DNA of 53,290 nt from Bacteroidales bacterium. Its GTDB lineage: Bacteria; Bacteroidota; Bacteroidia; Bacteroidales; P3. Location: contig JAGADZ010000008.1 in the NCBI GenBank assembly GCA_017613375.1, forward strand, positions 1 to 53,290. The letters run 5' to 3'. Within the stretch, counting starts at the first letter, position 1, and each line of letters starts with the position of its first letter. The translations under genes and the position numbers were made by a program. This document shows, piece after piece, positions 1 through 7,217 of the stretch. A model generated the notes under the pieces. The model had not been told where the DNA came from. It made no database searches and was given only the letters and a program-made list of their open reading frames with translations.

Positions 1-575
1 CCCACCACGGCGACAGGTATAAGCAGATAGACATCGAACCACGATGCCGAGGCAAAGCTGCCCATGGTCCAGAAGATGATGCTCTCCATCTTGTCCTGAC
101 GCAACGCCATAAGGAGAGATATCACCGCAGTGATAAGGAATGTGAGGCATACGCCTGTCAGCAGCAGTGTAGTGGTGTGCATACGGTTACCTATCGAGGC
201 TATCTTGAAAATCAAGAGTATCGTCAGCAATGCCGTCAGCAGAGCCATGGCTCCCACGCCCCACAGTATGGCCTCGAGACCAAGAATTATCGCTATAGCG
301 GCACCCAACGACGCACCCGACGAGATTCCCAGCACATAAGGATCCGTCAGGGGGTTGCGGAAGACCGACTGGTACACGGCACCACAGACCGACAGCATTG
401 TCCCCACCAACACGCTGAGTATGACACGCGGCAGACGCAGATTCCAGAAAATCGGCGACTGCAGCAGGGTATGACGGTCGAACGACACGACACCCACTGT
501 GGAACAGAGTGCCATCGCCGTCAGCAGGACGACGAAGAGCAACAGGGAGACCAATATTGTGCGGCGGCGTGACAT
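1..575 (-). CDS. FecCD/BtuC-type ABC transporter permease (3' end outside window)
   Basis: The reading frame is open from an ATG at 575 to the window edge, giving about 191 N-terminal residues. It begins MSRRRTILVSLLLFVVLL, a first membrane helix. It then carries the family-typical stretch LPRVILSVLVGTMLSVCGAV followed by Q-S-V-F-R-N-P-L-T-D-P-Y-V-L-G-I-S-S-G-A. Further hydrophobic segments follow. FecCD permeases form the membrane channel for iron-siderophore, haem or cobalamin uptake; the substrate cannot be told from this part. It starts 10 bases after dapB ends and so probably shares its transcript. The ATPase and binding-protein partners would lie beyond the window. Confidence 0.88.
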   Translation of the reverse strand, partial: MSRRRTILVSLLLFVVLLTAMALCSTVGVVSFDRHTLLQSPIFWNLRLPRVILSVLVGTMLSVCGAVYQSVFRNPLTDPYVLGISSGASLGAAIAIILGLEAILWGVGAMALLTALLTILLIFKIASIGNRMHTTTLLLTGVCLTFLITAVISLLMALRQDKMESIIFWTMGSFASASWFDVYLLIPVAVV

Positions 576-585
576 CGTTGTTTTG

Positions 586-1332
586 TTATGAAAGTAAATC
601 GTTCATAGTGTAATAGCCCTTCTTCCCTACAAGGAACTGTGCTGCCAGCAGAGCTCCCACGGCGAGGCCTTTGCGGCTCTTGGCACTATGGATGAGGGTG
701 ATGGTGTCGACAGGGCTGTCGTAGGTCACCGTATGTGTTCCCGGCACCTCCCCTTCGCGATACGACTCCACAGGCAGCGACGACTTAACACCCTGTTTCG
801 TATCGGCAGCATCGGGGTCGCGAGGGTCTCGGACCAAGTGCCATTCGTCCAGACGGCCCACATTGTCTATGATATCGTTGGCAAGGGTTATAGCCGTACC
901 ACTCGGGGCATCGAGCTTGTGGATATGGTGAGTCTCCGCTATCGAGACGCTGTAATCGTCGTAGCGGTCCATCAGCTGAGCCAGATGGCGGTTGAGGATG
1001 AACATGATATTCATCCCTATGCTGAAATTGGATGCCACGAAGAGTGCCTGGTTGCGGTTGCGACATTCGTCTACCACAGCATCCAGCCTGTCATACCATC
1101 CTGTCGTGCCCACCACGACAGGCAGGTCCATATCGAAGCAGCGGCGTATGTTCGTCACCGCTGTGTCCGGCGTGGAGAACTCTATGGCCACGTCACACTG
1201 TCGCAGAGCATCGGATTTGACGGCCCAGTCGTCGTCATTGTCGACAGTGGCAGCCACCTTCATGCCGCGTGCTGCAGCCTCAGCCTCTATGACTTTGCCC
1301 ATTTTGCCGTAACCAATTATTGCTATATTCAT
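586..1332 (-). CDS. dapB: 4-hydroxy-tetrahydrodipicolinate reductase
   Basis: DapB reduces 4-hydroxy-tetrahydrodipicolinate with NAD(P)H in the cytoplasm, a step towards diaminopimelate for peptidoglycan and lysine. The 248-residue protein has the dinucleotide loop GYGKMG at residues 7-12. The catalytic segment ETHHIHKLDAPSGTA lies near residues 133-147, with the conserved His pair and Lys and the substrate-binding PSGTA. Length is close to the family norm of 240-270. Its ATG overlaps the upstream gene's stop by four bases (ATGA), so translation is probably coupled. Assignment is secure; the unusual part is only its operon company (radical SAM, CCG protein, permease). Confidence 0.96.
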   Translation of the reverse strand: MNIAIIGYGKMGKVIEAEAAARGMKVAATVDNDDDWAVKSDALRQCDVAIEFSTPDTAVTNIRRCFDMDLPVVVGTTGWYDRLDAVVDECRNRNQALFVASNFSIGMNIMFILNRHLAQLMDRYDDYSVSIAETHHIHKLDAPSGTAITLANDIIDNVGRLDEWHLVRDPRDPDAADTKQGVKSSLPVESYREGEVPGTHTVTYDSPVDTITLIHSAKSRKGLAVGALLAAQFLVGKKGYYTMNDLLS

Positions 1333-2285
1333 GATTCCTTGTATTTTATTCCTTGGTATGTATTTCGTCGTTCCAGCTCCTTGTTGACGAGAACCGGTAT
1401 TTCCTCGTTGCGGATAAGTCTGCCGTCGGGACGTCGCCAGCTGAGCTCAGGGAATGCCTGATAACGAGGCGGCACCTCGCCGGCAAAACGCTCAATCATG
1501 ATGTCGGGACGCAGCCGTTCCACGATGTCGCACACAAGCGACACATACTGTGGCAGCGTCCTGTTCGGGGGTGGCGTTGTCTTGTATTGCTCCGCCATGG
1601 GAGTGCCTACGAGTATCTGCAGTTGATGCATCTTCAGCGTATTGATTGGCAGCGTATTGATAACATCCACCTCCTCCAACAGCATCTGGTCCGTCTCGTT
1701 CGGGAAGCCCAGTATGATGTGTGCCCCGCAGTGTATGCCTCTGTCAGCGGTGAGCCTTATAGCCTGCCGTGTAGCCTCAAAGAGATGTCCACGGTTTATG
1801 GCACGGAGGGTGTCGTCGTAGCAGCTCTCGATGCCATATTCCACAGCGATATAGTGGGACTTGGCCAGCGATGCCATATAGTCCAGCTTTTCCTCGTCCA
1901 CACAGTCGGGGCGTGTACCTATTATCAGTCCCGCCACAAGAGGATGGGCAAGAGCCTCGGCATACAGCCTCTTGAGTGTCTCCAGAGGGGCAAACGTATT
2001 CGAATAGGGCTGGAAATAGGCCAGATATCTGTCCGCCTTGCGGTAACGACGCTGGTGGAATTCTATACCCTCGTCAAGCTGCTGGGCAATAGATTTCGAC
2101 GGGGAGCAGTAGTTGGGGTTGAACGCACGATTGTTGCAAAAAGTGCAGCCGCCACGGGTACGGTCGTCTGGGTCGCGGTTCGGACAGCCGAAACCGGCAT
2201 CCAGCGAGAGTTTCTGCAAGCGTGAGCCGTATGTACGCTTGAAGTAAGAAGAATAAGAGTTGTAGCGTAAGCCGTCGGGGGTCAT
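1329..2285 (-). CDS. YhcC-like radical SAM protein (TIGR01212 family)
   Basis: The 318-residue protein has an iron-sulfur site with Cys34, Cys47 and Cys50 (C-x12-C-x2-C, ending GGCTFCNN). This spacing is typical of the YhcC/TIGR01212 radical SAM group rather than the usual C-x3-C-x2-C. Other matching segments are ADRYLAYFQPYSNT, GTRPDCVD and GAHIILGFPNET. The family cleaves S-adenosylmethionine to make radicals; the substrate of YhcC-type enzymes is not firmly established, so none is claimed. Four-base overlaps at both ends with the CCG-domain gene and dapB place it in the middle of a tight operon. Confidence 0.9.
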   Translation of the reverse strand: MTPDGLRYNSYSSYFKRTYGSRLQKLSLDAGFGCPNRDPDDRTRGGCTFCNNRAFNPNYCSPSKSIAQQLDEGIEFHQRRYRKADRYLAYFQPYSNTFAPLETLKRLYAEALAHPLVAGLIIGTRPDCVDEEKLDYMASLAKSHYIAVEYGIESCYDDTLRAINRGHLFEATRQAIRLTADRGIHCGAHIILGFPNETDQMLLEEVDVINTLPINTLKMHQLQILVGTPMAEQYKTTPPPNRTLPQYVSLVCDIVERLRPDIMIERFAGEVPPRYQAFPELSWRRPDGRLIRNEEIPVLVNKELERRNTYQGIKYKES

Positions 2286-3037
2286 GGCTGCAGTATATCA
2301 ATAAAAGGCACACATTTGAGTTTGAGTCCGTTTTTGTCGATATACGACTTCAGGTTGAGCAGGCATGAGGTCTCCGTGGAGGTTATCACCTCAGCACCTG
2401 CCGCCATGATATTGTCGATTTTGCGTTTTGCAAGGCTGTTGGATATAGGAGTGAACATGTTGGCGAAATGTCCGCCGTAACCGCAGCAGACATCAGCCTG
2501 TGCTATCTCCACCAGCTGTAGCCCTTCTATGGCCCGCAGAAGTTGACGGGGTTCCTCACAGAGACCAGCCTTGTCAGGATGTGCCATACAGCGGTAGTCA
2601 CGCAAGGTGTTGCAATGGTCGAGGAAAGCGACAGTGTGCGGGAAGCTTACATTCGTGGGAGTATAGTGCATCACATTGACGAGGAAATCGCTGATATCAT
2701 ATATCTTGTCGGCAAACTGGCGGTAGCTGTTATGGAACGTAGTGTTATGGAAAAGCTGGGAGAAATACTTCTTGATGTATGCCACGCAGCCGCTTCCGCA
2801 CGACACCACATAAGGACAGTCCGAGTAAATATCAATCATTTTCTCGCCGAGGGTCTTGGCTCCTTCACGGTCGCCGTTGACAAAGAGAGCCTTGCCGCAG
2901 CAAGTTATCTCAGTAGGATAGAAACACTCCACACCGAGGTCCTGCAACAGTTTTATCATGCGAAGCCCCGACTGGGCGGCGAACTGGTCGACACAGCAGG
3001 GAATAAAAACGCCTACCTTTATATTGTTAGCCAACAT
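2282..3037 (-). CDS. LutA/YkgE-type (Fe-S)-binding CCG-domain protein
   Basis: This 252-residue protein has two CCG cysteine-rich modules. The first has CC at 14-15 and CCGKA at 46-50, then SCGSGC near 79-84. The second has FLDHC and later CCGYGGHFANM. Such modules bind Fe-S clusters in LutA (lactate oxidation), GlpC and heterodisulfide reductases. LutA normally sits beside lutB and lutC, but here the following genes are a radical SAM protein and dapB, so a role in lactate oxidation is uncertain. An upstream ATG at 3082 is in frame. I chose 3037 because a good promoter box lies at 3070-3077, inside the longer version. Confidence 0.85.
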   Translation of the reverse strand: MLANNIKVGVFIPCCVDQFAAQSGLRMIKLLQDLGVECFYPTEITCCGKALFVNGDREGAKTLGEKMIDIYSDCPYVVSCGSGCVAYIKKYFSQLFHNTTFHNSYRQFADKIYDISDFLVNVMHYTPTNVSFPHTVAFLDHCNTLRDYRCMAHPDKAGLCEEPRQLLRAIEGLQLVEIAQADVCCGYGGHFANMFTPISNSLAKRKIDNIMAAGAEVITSTETSCLLNLKSYIDKNGLKLKCVPFIDILQP

Positions 3038-3069
3038 ATTTCCTGTTTTTTTATTATAGAAATGCAATG

Positions 3070-3077
3070 CAAAAATA
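3070..3077 (-). promoter_or_regulatory. -7 box TATTTTTG for the CCG protein-YhcC-dapB-permease operon
   Basis: The minus strand reads TATTTTTG here, a full match to the Bacteroidota -7 consensus TAnnTTTG, about 33 bases before the ATG at 3037. No other such box precedes the three downstream genes, which overlap one another. It probably drives the whole operon. Confidence 0.6.
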
Positions 3078-3175
3078 CACAATTATTTTGGATAATGCAG
3101 GCAAAAACGATAATTATTTCCTGAAAAGATTAAAAAGTGTAGCCGTCCCGAGTAGCAGACAGATGTCACGGTATC

Positions 3176-3676
3176 TCATTTCATATATTCTTTAGCATAC
3201 TCCACATAGTGGGCTGCGTTGTCGGTCTGGCCAGGGTTGACTTGTTTGATGTATTTTGCCGGCACTCCGCCCCATATCTCGCGAGGTGGAATCTTTGTAC
3301 CCTGAAGTACCAGCGCTCCTGCCGCCACTATAGCACCCTCGCCGACTTCGCAGTCGTCAAGCAGCGTCGCTCCCATGCCTATGAGGGCTCCGTCATGAAT
3401 TGTGCAGGCGTGAACTGTGACGTTGTGGCCTATGGTCACGTCGCTCCCGATATGCGTGGGACCCGTCCTGTGAGTCACATGGATACACGAGCCGTCTTGT
3501 ATATTGGTACGGTCGCCGATAGTTATGGGAGCCACATCGCCCCTAACCACCGCATTGAACCACACCGAGCACTGGTCGCCCATCACCACATCGCCCACAA
3601 TCGTGGCGTTCTCGCTGAAATAGCAGTCCTTGCCCCATCGGGGAGAAAGACCTTTATATGATTTGATTAATGCCAT
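3176..3676 (-). CDS. Gamma-carbonic-anhydrase-like hexapeptide-repeat protein
   Basis: The 166-residue protein is a left-handed beta-helix of the YrdA/PaaY gamma-carbonic anhydrase type. It reads through repeated hexapeptide turns (IVGDVV, IGDRTN, IGSDVT, IGHNVT, VGEGAI). The three zinc-ligand histidines of the family are present at about His66 (DGSCIHVT), His84 (IGHN) and His89 (VTVHA). Gamma-CA proteins are trimers with metal sites between subunits; whether members like this hydrate carbon dioxide is often unproven. It appears to be a single-gene unit, running opposite to the PrsW gene at 3818. Confidence 0.9.
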   Translation of the reverse strand: MALIKSYKGLSPRWGKDCYFSENATIVGDVVMGDQCSVWFNAVVRGDVAPITIGDRTNIQDGSCIHVTHRTGPTHIGSDVTIGHNVTVHACTIHDGALIGMGATLLDDCEVGEGAIVAAGALVLQGTKIPPREIWGGVPAKYIKQVNPGQTDNAAHYVEYAKEYMK

Positions 3677-3781
3677 TATCGTTTATTTTATCTATCTTTG
3701 CAAGTATGAGTTGCGTTTCTTATTGGAACTTGACCTGTGGCTGCAAAGTTACGAAAAAAAATCAATATCCAGAATAATTCG

Positions 3782-3789
3782 TATTTTTG
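3782..3789 (+). promoter_or_regulatory. -7 box TATTTTTG upstream of the PrsW-like gene
   Basis: TATTTTTG matches TAnnTTTG exactly and lies 28 bases before the ATG at 3818. A second match, TATCTTTG, lies at 3693-3700 on the same strand and could start a longer transcript. No clear -33 TTTG is seen for the nearer box. Confidence 0.5.
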
Positions 3790-3817
3790 CAGTCCGAAAC
3801 CATAGAGACAATCCTCC

Positions 3818-4648
3818 ATGACAGAACAGACAATATTAATTGCCCTCTCCATTTTCCCGGTAATTGTGCTGGCTTTTTTCATCTACCGAAAAGACAAATT
3901 CCAGAAAGAGCCTCTGAAGATGCTGGTAAAAGCTTTCCTTTTGGGATGCCTGTCGGCTCTGCCTGCTGCATACCTTGAGACCCTGCTGACGAATGCCTAC
4001 AGTCTCTTCGGCGGTGAGTATCTTCCGGGCTTTTTTGGCGGAATCTACAACGGCTATGTCGTGGCGGGTTGTTCCGAGGAGTTGTGCAAACTGCTGTTGC
4101 TCTTCATCGCGGTATGGAGAAGCCCCCATTTCGACGAATATTTCGACGGCATCGTCTATGCCACCTTCCTGTCGTTAGGCTTTGCAGGCCTTGAGAATGT
4201 GCTGTATGTCTTCAGCCAAGGGGATTTCTCGTCGGCAGTCGTGACTGGCTCGATGCGTGCATTGCTGTCTGTTCCAGGTCATTTCCTTTTCGGTGTCGCC
4301 ATGGGCTATTATTTCGCTTTGGCCAAATTCGAGCCAACGAATCGCAGCCGCAACATCATGCTGGCTTTCCTCGTCCCCATGCTGCTTCACGGCACTTTCG
4401 ACGCATTACTTATGATTCCCGATGCCATGGGTGAAGAGGGTCAATGGCTAAATGTCGTGATGTTTCCTGTGTTTATCTGGTTCGACATAAAGCTATGGAA
4501 ACTGGGTATGCGTCGTCTGAGAAGTCTCCAGCAGCTCTCCGAGGAGCAAAACTTATATGAAGACATCGGCGACGACGACTCTGCCGACAACCACGGAAGC
4601 ACCCCTCCCAATGGCGGCGCCTTCTCAGGGTTTAATTGGGAGGTGTAG
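3818..4648 (+). CDS. PrsW-family intramembrane metalloprotease
   Basis: The 276-residue protein has about eight hydrophobic segments and the PrsW signature motifs. These are EE-LC-K at residues 87-91 (E-E-x-x-K), FDGIVYA near 109-115, a glutamate in GLENVLY at about 126, His155 in PGHFLFG and His191 in LHGTFDA. PrsW enzymes cut membrane proteins within the bilayer, as with anti-sigma factor RsiW in Bacillus; the target here is unknown and no anti-sigma gene is adjacent. The C-terminal 50 residues are hydrophilic and acidic (ends with an Asp/Ser/Gly-rich tail) and are probably cytoplasmic. Confidence 0.88.
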   Translation: MTEQTILIALSIFPVIVLAFFIYRKDKFQKEPLKMLVKAFLLGCLSALPAAYLETLLTNAYSLFGGEYLPGFFGGIYNGYVVAGCSEELCKLLLLFIAVWRSPHFDEYFDGIVYATFLSLGFAGLENVLYVFSQGDFSSAVVTGSMRALLSVPGHFLFGVAMGYYFALAKFEPTNRSRNIMLAFLVPMLLHGTFDALLMIPDAMGEEGQWLNVVMFPVFIWFDIKLWKLGMRRLRSLQQLSEEQNLYEDIGDDDSADNHGSTPPNGGAFSGFNWEV

Positions 4649-4757
4649 TTAACAGCACACACTGTCCATGCCTGAGGTCCCAAGCAAATTGGATTATTTC
4701 TTGCCTAACACACAATACAATCACCTTATATTGCGTTATTTTAATAAATTATTTATT

Positions 4758-5411
4758 ATGAGAAGATTTATTCTGACAGTTTTATGCATCCTCGTAATAG
4801 GTGCAATAGATGCCCAAACCATTAGCCGCACTACCGTTGAGCAGTACCGCCAACTGGTGGCCACCTGCACAGGTGGCAATGCTCCGCAACATCGTCAGAA
4901 TCTGCAGCAGTGTGCCGACCGTCTTGCAAAGTGGGGCTTCACTTTCAACCGCAGCAGGATTGCCGAATTTGCAATATTCCACATGAACCCCTTTTTCCGT
5001 AAGGAAGGTCAGGATACTGTGGGCTGCGTGGTTTCAACATTCAACGATGCTGTCACCGCCATTAGTGGAGTCTTCAGCAGCGCCGACCCAGCCAGAGCTT
5101 TCTCTCTGCTGCCCGGTGCCGCCGAATTGCAGGAGTCCATTGCCACAGAACAAGGCTTGGGGAAATTCGTCTGTTCTGTAAAAGGCAAAGTAAATAACAA
5201 ATTCCCAAAAAGTGTTGCCGAATTGAAAGCGTTGCTTGCTGAAGTAGAGGTGTCCGATGTCAAGTGGGTTTTCATCAGCTGGGAAAGCGCCGATCATAAA
5301 CAAATGGTCACCTTGGTCTACGACAACAAACTATATGGCAAGAAGAAGCCGCGACCGCACGACCGTGTCGAGCTGACCATTGCCGTAACCGACAATCGTG
5401 ACCTCGATTAA
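4758..5411 (+). CDS. Secreted protein of unknown function
   Basis: I do not recognise this family. The 217-residue product starts MRRFILTVLCILVIGAIDAQ, a clear signal peptide with likely cleavage after IDAQ. The ATG at 4758 is preferred over an in-frame ATG at 4668 because only the shorter form places the signal peptide at the N-terminus. The mature part is mixed alpha/beta in appearance with only two cysteines (CTGG near 37 and CADR near 50). Its last third (KWVFISWESADHKQMVTLVY) looks like beta strands. It stands between the PrsW gene and the tRNA-Ala repeat region and has no visible operon partner. Confidence 0.7.
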   Translation: MRRFILTVLCILVIGAIDAQTISRTTVEQYRQLVATCTGGNAPQHRQNLQQCADRLAKWGFTFNRSRIAEFAIFHMNPFFRKEGQDTVGCVVSTFNDAVTAISGVFSSADPARAFSLLPGAAELQESIATEQGLGKFVCSVKGKVNNKFPKSVAELKALLAEVEVSDVKWVFISWESADHKQMVTLVYDNKLYGKKKPRPHDRVELTIAVTDNRDLD

Positions 5412-5474
5412 CGCCTGACTTAGAAATATTTGATCCAAATGCACCACATGAACCATAAGGGTTTTTATTAGGTA

Positions 5475-5719
5475 CAAAAAAAGAATGCCAGAGCATTCTT
5501 TTTTTTATGTGGAGTAGATGGGACTCGTGGCATGCCGTCGGCTCTGCCGACAACCCTCTACCTTTGTCCCTCTTCGGAACAAAAAAAAGAATGCTCTGGC
5601 ATTCTTTTTTTGTGGAGTAGATGGGACTCGTGGCATGCCGTCGGCCCTGACGACAACCCTCTACCTTTGTCTCTCTTCGGAACAAAAAAAAAGAATGCCA
5701 GAGCATTCTTTTTTTTATG
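5475..5719 (-). repeat. Two decayed tRNA-Ala 3' copies interleaved with three hairpins
   Basis: Read on the minus strand after tRNA-Ala(CGC), the order is hairpin, ghost, hairpin, ghost, hairpin. Hairpins lie at 5683-5716, 5581-5611 and 5475-5507, each an A-run, GAATGC, four-base loop, GCATTC and a T-run, so each can terminate in both directions. Each ghost (about 5613-5689 and 5510-5586) carries AAAGGTAGAGGGTT, then a 24-base insert, then CGAGTCCCATCTACTCCACA. This matches the tRNA's variable loop, T-arm and acceptor 3' strand with one mismatch, and the insert sits inside the T-loop. The insert begins with a GTCGGC/GCCGAC-type hairpin and ends with the palindrome GGCATGCC. Units start 103 and 107 bases apart. 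Confidence 0.85.
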
Positions 5720-5792
5720 TGGAGTAGATGGGACTCGAACCCACTACCTTTTGATTGCGAACCAAATGCTCTACCAGATGAGCTACTACCCC
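5720..5792 (-). tRNA. tRNA-Ala(CGC)
   Basis: A 73-base cloverleaf folds fully: acceptor GGGGTAG with CTACTCC, D-arm GCTC/GAGC, anticodon stem TTTGG/TCAAA with loop TTCGCAA (anticodon CGC), and T-stem GTGGG/CCCAT. Acceptor pair 3-70 is G-U, the main identity mark for alanyl-tRNA synthetase, which supports Ala. CCA is not encoded. It lies 38 bases downstream of tRNA-Ala(GGC) in the same transcription direction. Confidence 0.92.
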
Positions 5793-5830
5793 TAATGAAA
5801 AAAGCAACTGAACCTGTCTCAGTTGCTTAG

Positions 5831-5904
5831 TGGAGTATATCGGAATCGAACCGATTACCTTTTGACTGCCAGTCAAACGCTCTAGCCAAGTGAGCTAATA
5901 CCCC
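5831..5904 (-). tRNA. tRNA-Ala(GGC)
   Basis: A 74-base cloverleaf: acceptor GGGGTAT with ATACTCC including the G3-U70 alanine identity pair, D-arm GCTC/GAGC, anticodon stem TTTGA/TCAAA with loop CTGGCAG (anticodon GGC), and T-stem ATCGG/CCGAT. CCA is not encoded. It is the first tRNA after the promoter at 5919-5949. Confidence 0.95.
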
Positions 5905-5918
5905 ATTTTTTTCGGCTG

Positions 5919-5949
5919 CAAAGATACAACTATTTTTTTATCCGCCAAA
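5919..5949 (-). promoter_or_regulatory. Promoter of the tRNA-Ala pair
   Basis: On the minus strand a -33 TTTG (5946-5949) and a -7 TATCTTTG (5919-5926) are separated by 19 bases, the usual spacing for Bacteroidota sigma factor. The first tRNA begins about 15 bases downstream. The remaining bases to 6050 show nothing else. Confidence 0.7.
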
Positions 5950-6050
5950 ATAAATTTTTATCCCACTGATTTAGAAATGGGTATTTGCGATACTTCCAGC
6001 ATGAAGCTATGCTGGAGAAGGTGGTTTTTGAGTAAAAAGAGGCTGTTTTC

Positions 6051-7217
6051 CTAATGGTGATGTTCATAGGCGTCGCCACCGCAGTGGTGGTGTTCTCCGC
6101 TGTCGTCATCATTCCACGGTTTCTCTTCCTCATCACCGAGGTAGTCGTCAGGGTTGCCGTCACCTATGAACTGTGCCATCCAATCGAAATCGTGCATATG
6201 GTTCACCTCTTCGTCGTCCCACTGCTTAGGGTCCACATATATCTCCAGCAGTTTGGCATCGCCTTCGCAGTATAGTTCCACCATCTCGGCCACGGCAGGT
6301 ACGAGGACACACTCGCCAGCATGGATGGGACAGATCGTCTCGAGAGTCTTCACAGCGGCGATACCCTCCGTGCAGAGATAAATCACGAATGAGTCGAGCT
6401 GTGAGAAATCCTTCCTCATAGGCTTGTCCAAGGCGATGAGGTTGGTAGTAAAATAGGGGCACTGCGCTATCTGTACCGTACTATTCTTGCGGTAGCTGTA
6501 ATGTGTCCTGCCGTCCGATGTGACGCGGAAGTCTATGGCGTCGAGAGCCTCGGCGGTATGCAGCTGACGCAGTTTACCGTCGGCATCAGGACGGTTGTAG
6601 TCGTATATGCGGTATGTGGTGTCCGACGACTGTTGAATCTCGGCAAGCAGCAGGCCGCTCCCAAGGGCATGCACCCGTCCGGCAGGGATAAAGAATACGT
6701 CGCCCTGCACAGGCTTCTCGATATGCAGCAGAGTCTCGAGCTTGCCGAGGTTGAGGAACTGCTGGTACTCCTCGCGTGTCACCGACTGCTCGAAGCCGTC
6801 GACAATCTCGGCACCCTCTTCGGCCTCCATGATGTACCACATCTCCGTCTTGCCGTTCTCCATGCCACGCTGGCGTGCCAGCTTGTTGTCGGGATGCACC
6901 TGAATGGAGAGCTTGTCATTGGCGTCGATTATCTTTATCAGCAGCGGGAAGTCGTTGCCGAAATGCCTATAGTTGGCCTCTCCTATCAGTTCACCCATAT
7001 ATATCTCCAGAGCCTCGTTGAGGGTGTTGTTTGCGAGGAAGCCGTTAGCTATCACCGACTCGTTGTCCTTCACTGCCGACAGGACCCAGAGCTCTCCACA
7101 GTTAGGCAGCGGGTCGTAGTCAAAACCCAGAGTTTTTATCTTGTTGCCGCCCCAAACCTTGTTCTTGAACAGCGGCATGAATTTCATTGGATATAGTGTC
7201 GATTCCATAATCGTCAT
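6051..7217 (-). CDS. manA: Mannose-6-phosphate isomerase, type I, with His-rich tail
   Basis: ManA interconverts mannose-6-phosphate and fructose-6-phosphate, feeding GDP-mannose and fucose for surface glycans. Of 388 residues, the cupin core shows the zinc site SIQVHPD (Gln106, His108), Glu125, PAGRVHALG (His183) and the catalytic-region segment RIYDYNRPD. The ATG at 7217 overlaps the previous gene's stop (ATGA); a second ATG at 7208 is possible, and longer forms would run through the neighbour. The last 40 residues are unusual: acidic stretches then EHHHCGGDAYEHHH at the very end. Such a tail is not part of the enzyme fold and may bind metal. Confidence 0.94.
   Translation of the reverse strand: MTIMESTLYPMKFMPLFKNKVWGGNKIKTLGFDYDPLPNCGELWVLSAVKDNESVIANGFLANNTLNEALEIYMGELIGEANYRHFGNDFPLLIKIIDANDKLSIQVHPDNKLARQRGMENGKTEMWYIMEAEEGAEIVDGFEQSVTREEYQQFLNLGKLETLLHIEKPVQGDVFFIPAGRVHALGSGLLLAEIQQSSDTTYRIYDYNRPDADGKLRQLHTAEALDAIDFRVTSDGRTHYSYRKNSTVQIAQCPYFTTNLIALDKPMRKDFSQLDSFVIYLCTEGIAAVKTLETICPIHAGECVLVPAVAEMVELYCEGDAKLLEIYVDPKQWDDEEVNHMHDFDWMAQFIGDGNPDDYLGDEEEKPWNDDDSGEHHHCGGDAYEHHH

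Noticed and set aside
688..1461. 257-codon plus-strand open frame over dapB
   Set aside because: It opposes dapB and the YhcC gene, both with intact catalytic motifs.
5475..5719. A complete integrative element at the tRNA-Ala end
   Set aside because: Duplicated tRNA 3' ends suggest att sites, but only about 100 bases separate them and there is no integrase.
5308..5795. Open frames through the tRNA ghost repeats
   Set aside because: They translate repeated hairpins into near-identical peptide blocks and run into tRNA sequence; no start signal or protein features.
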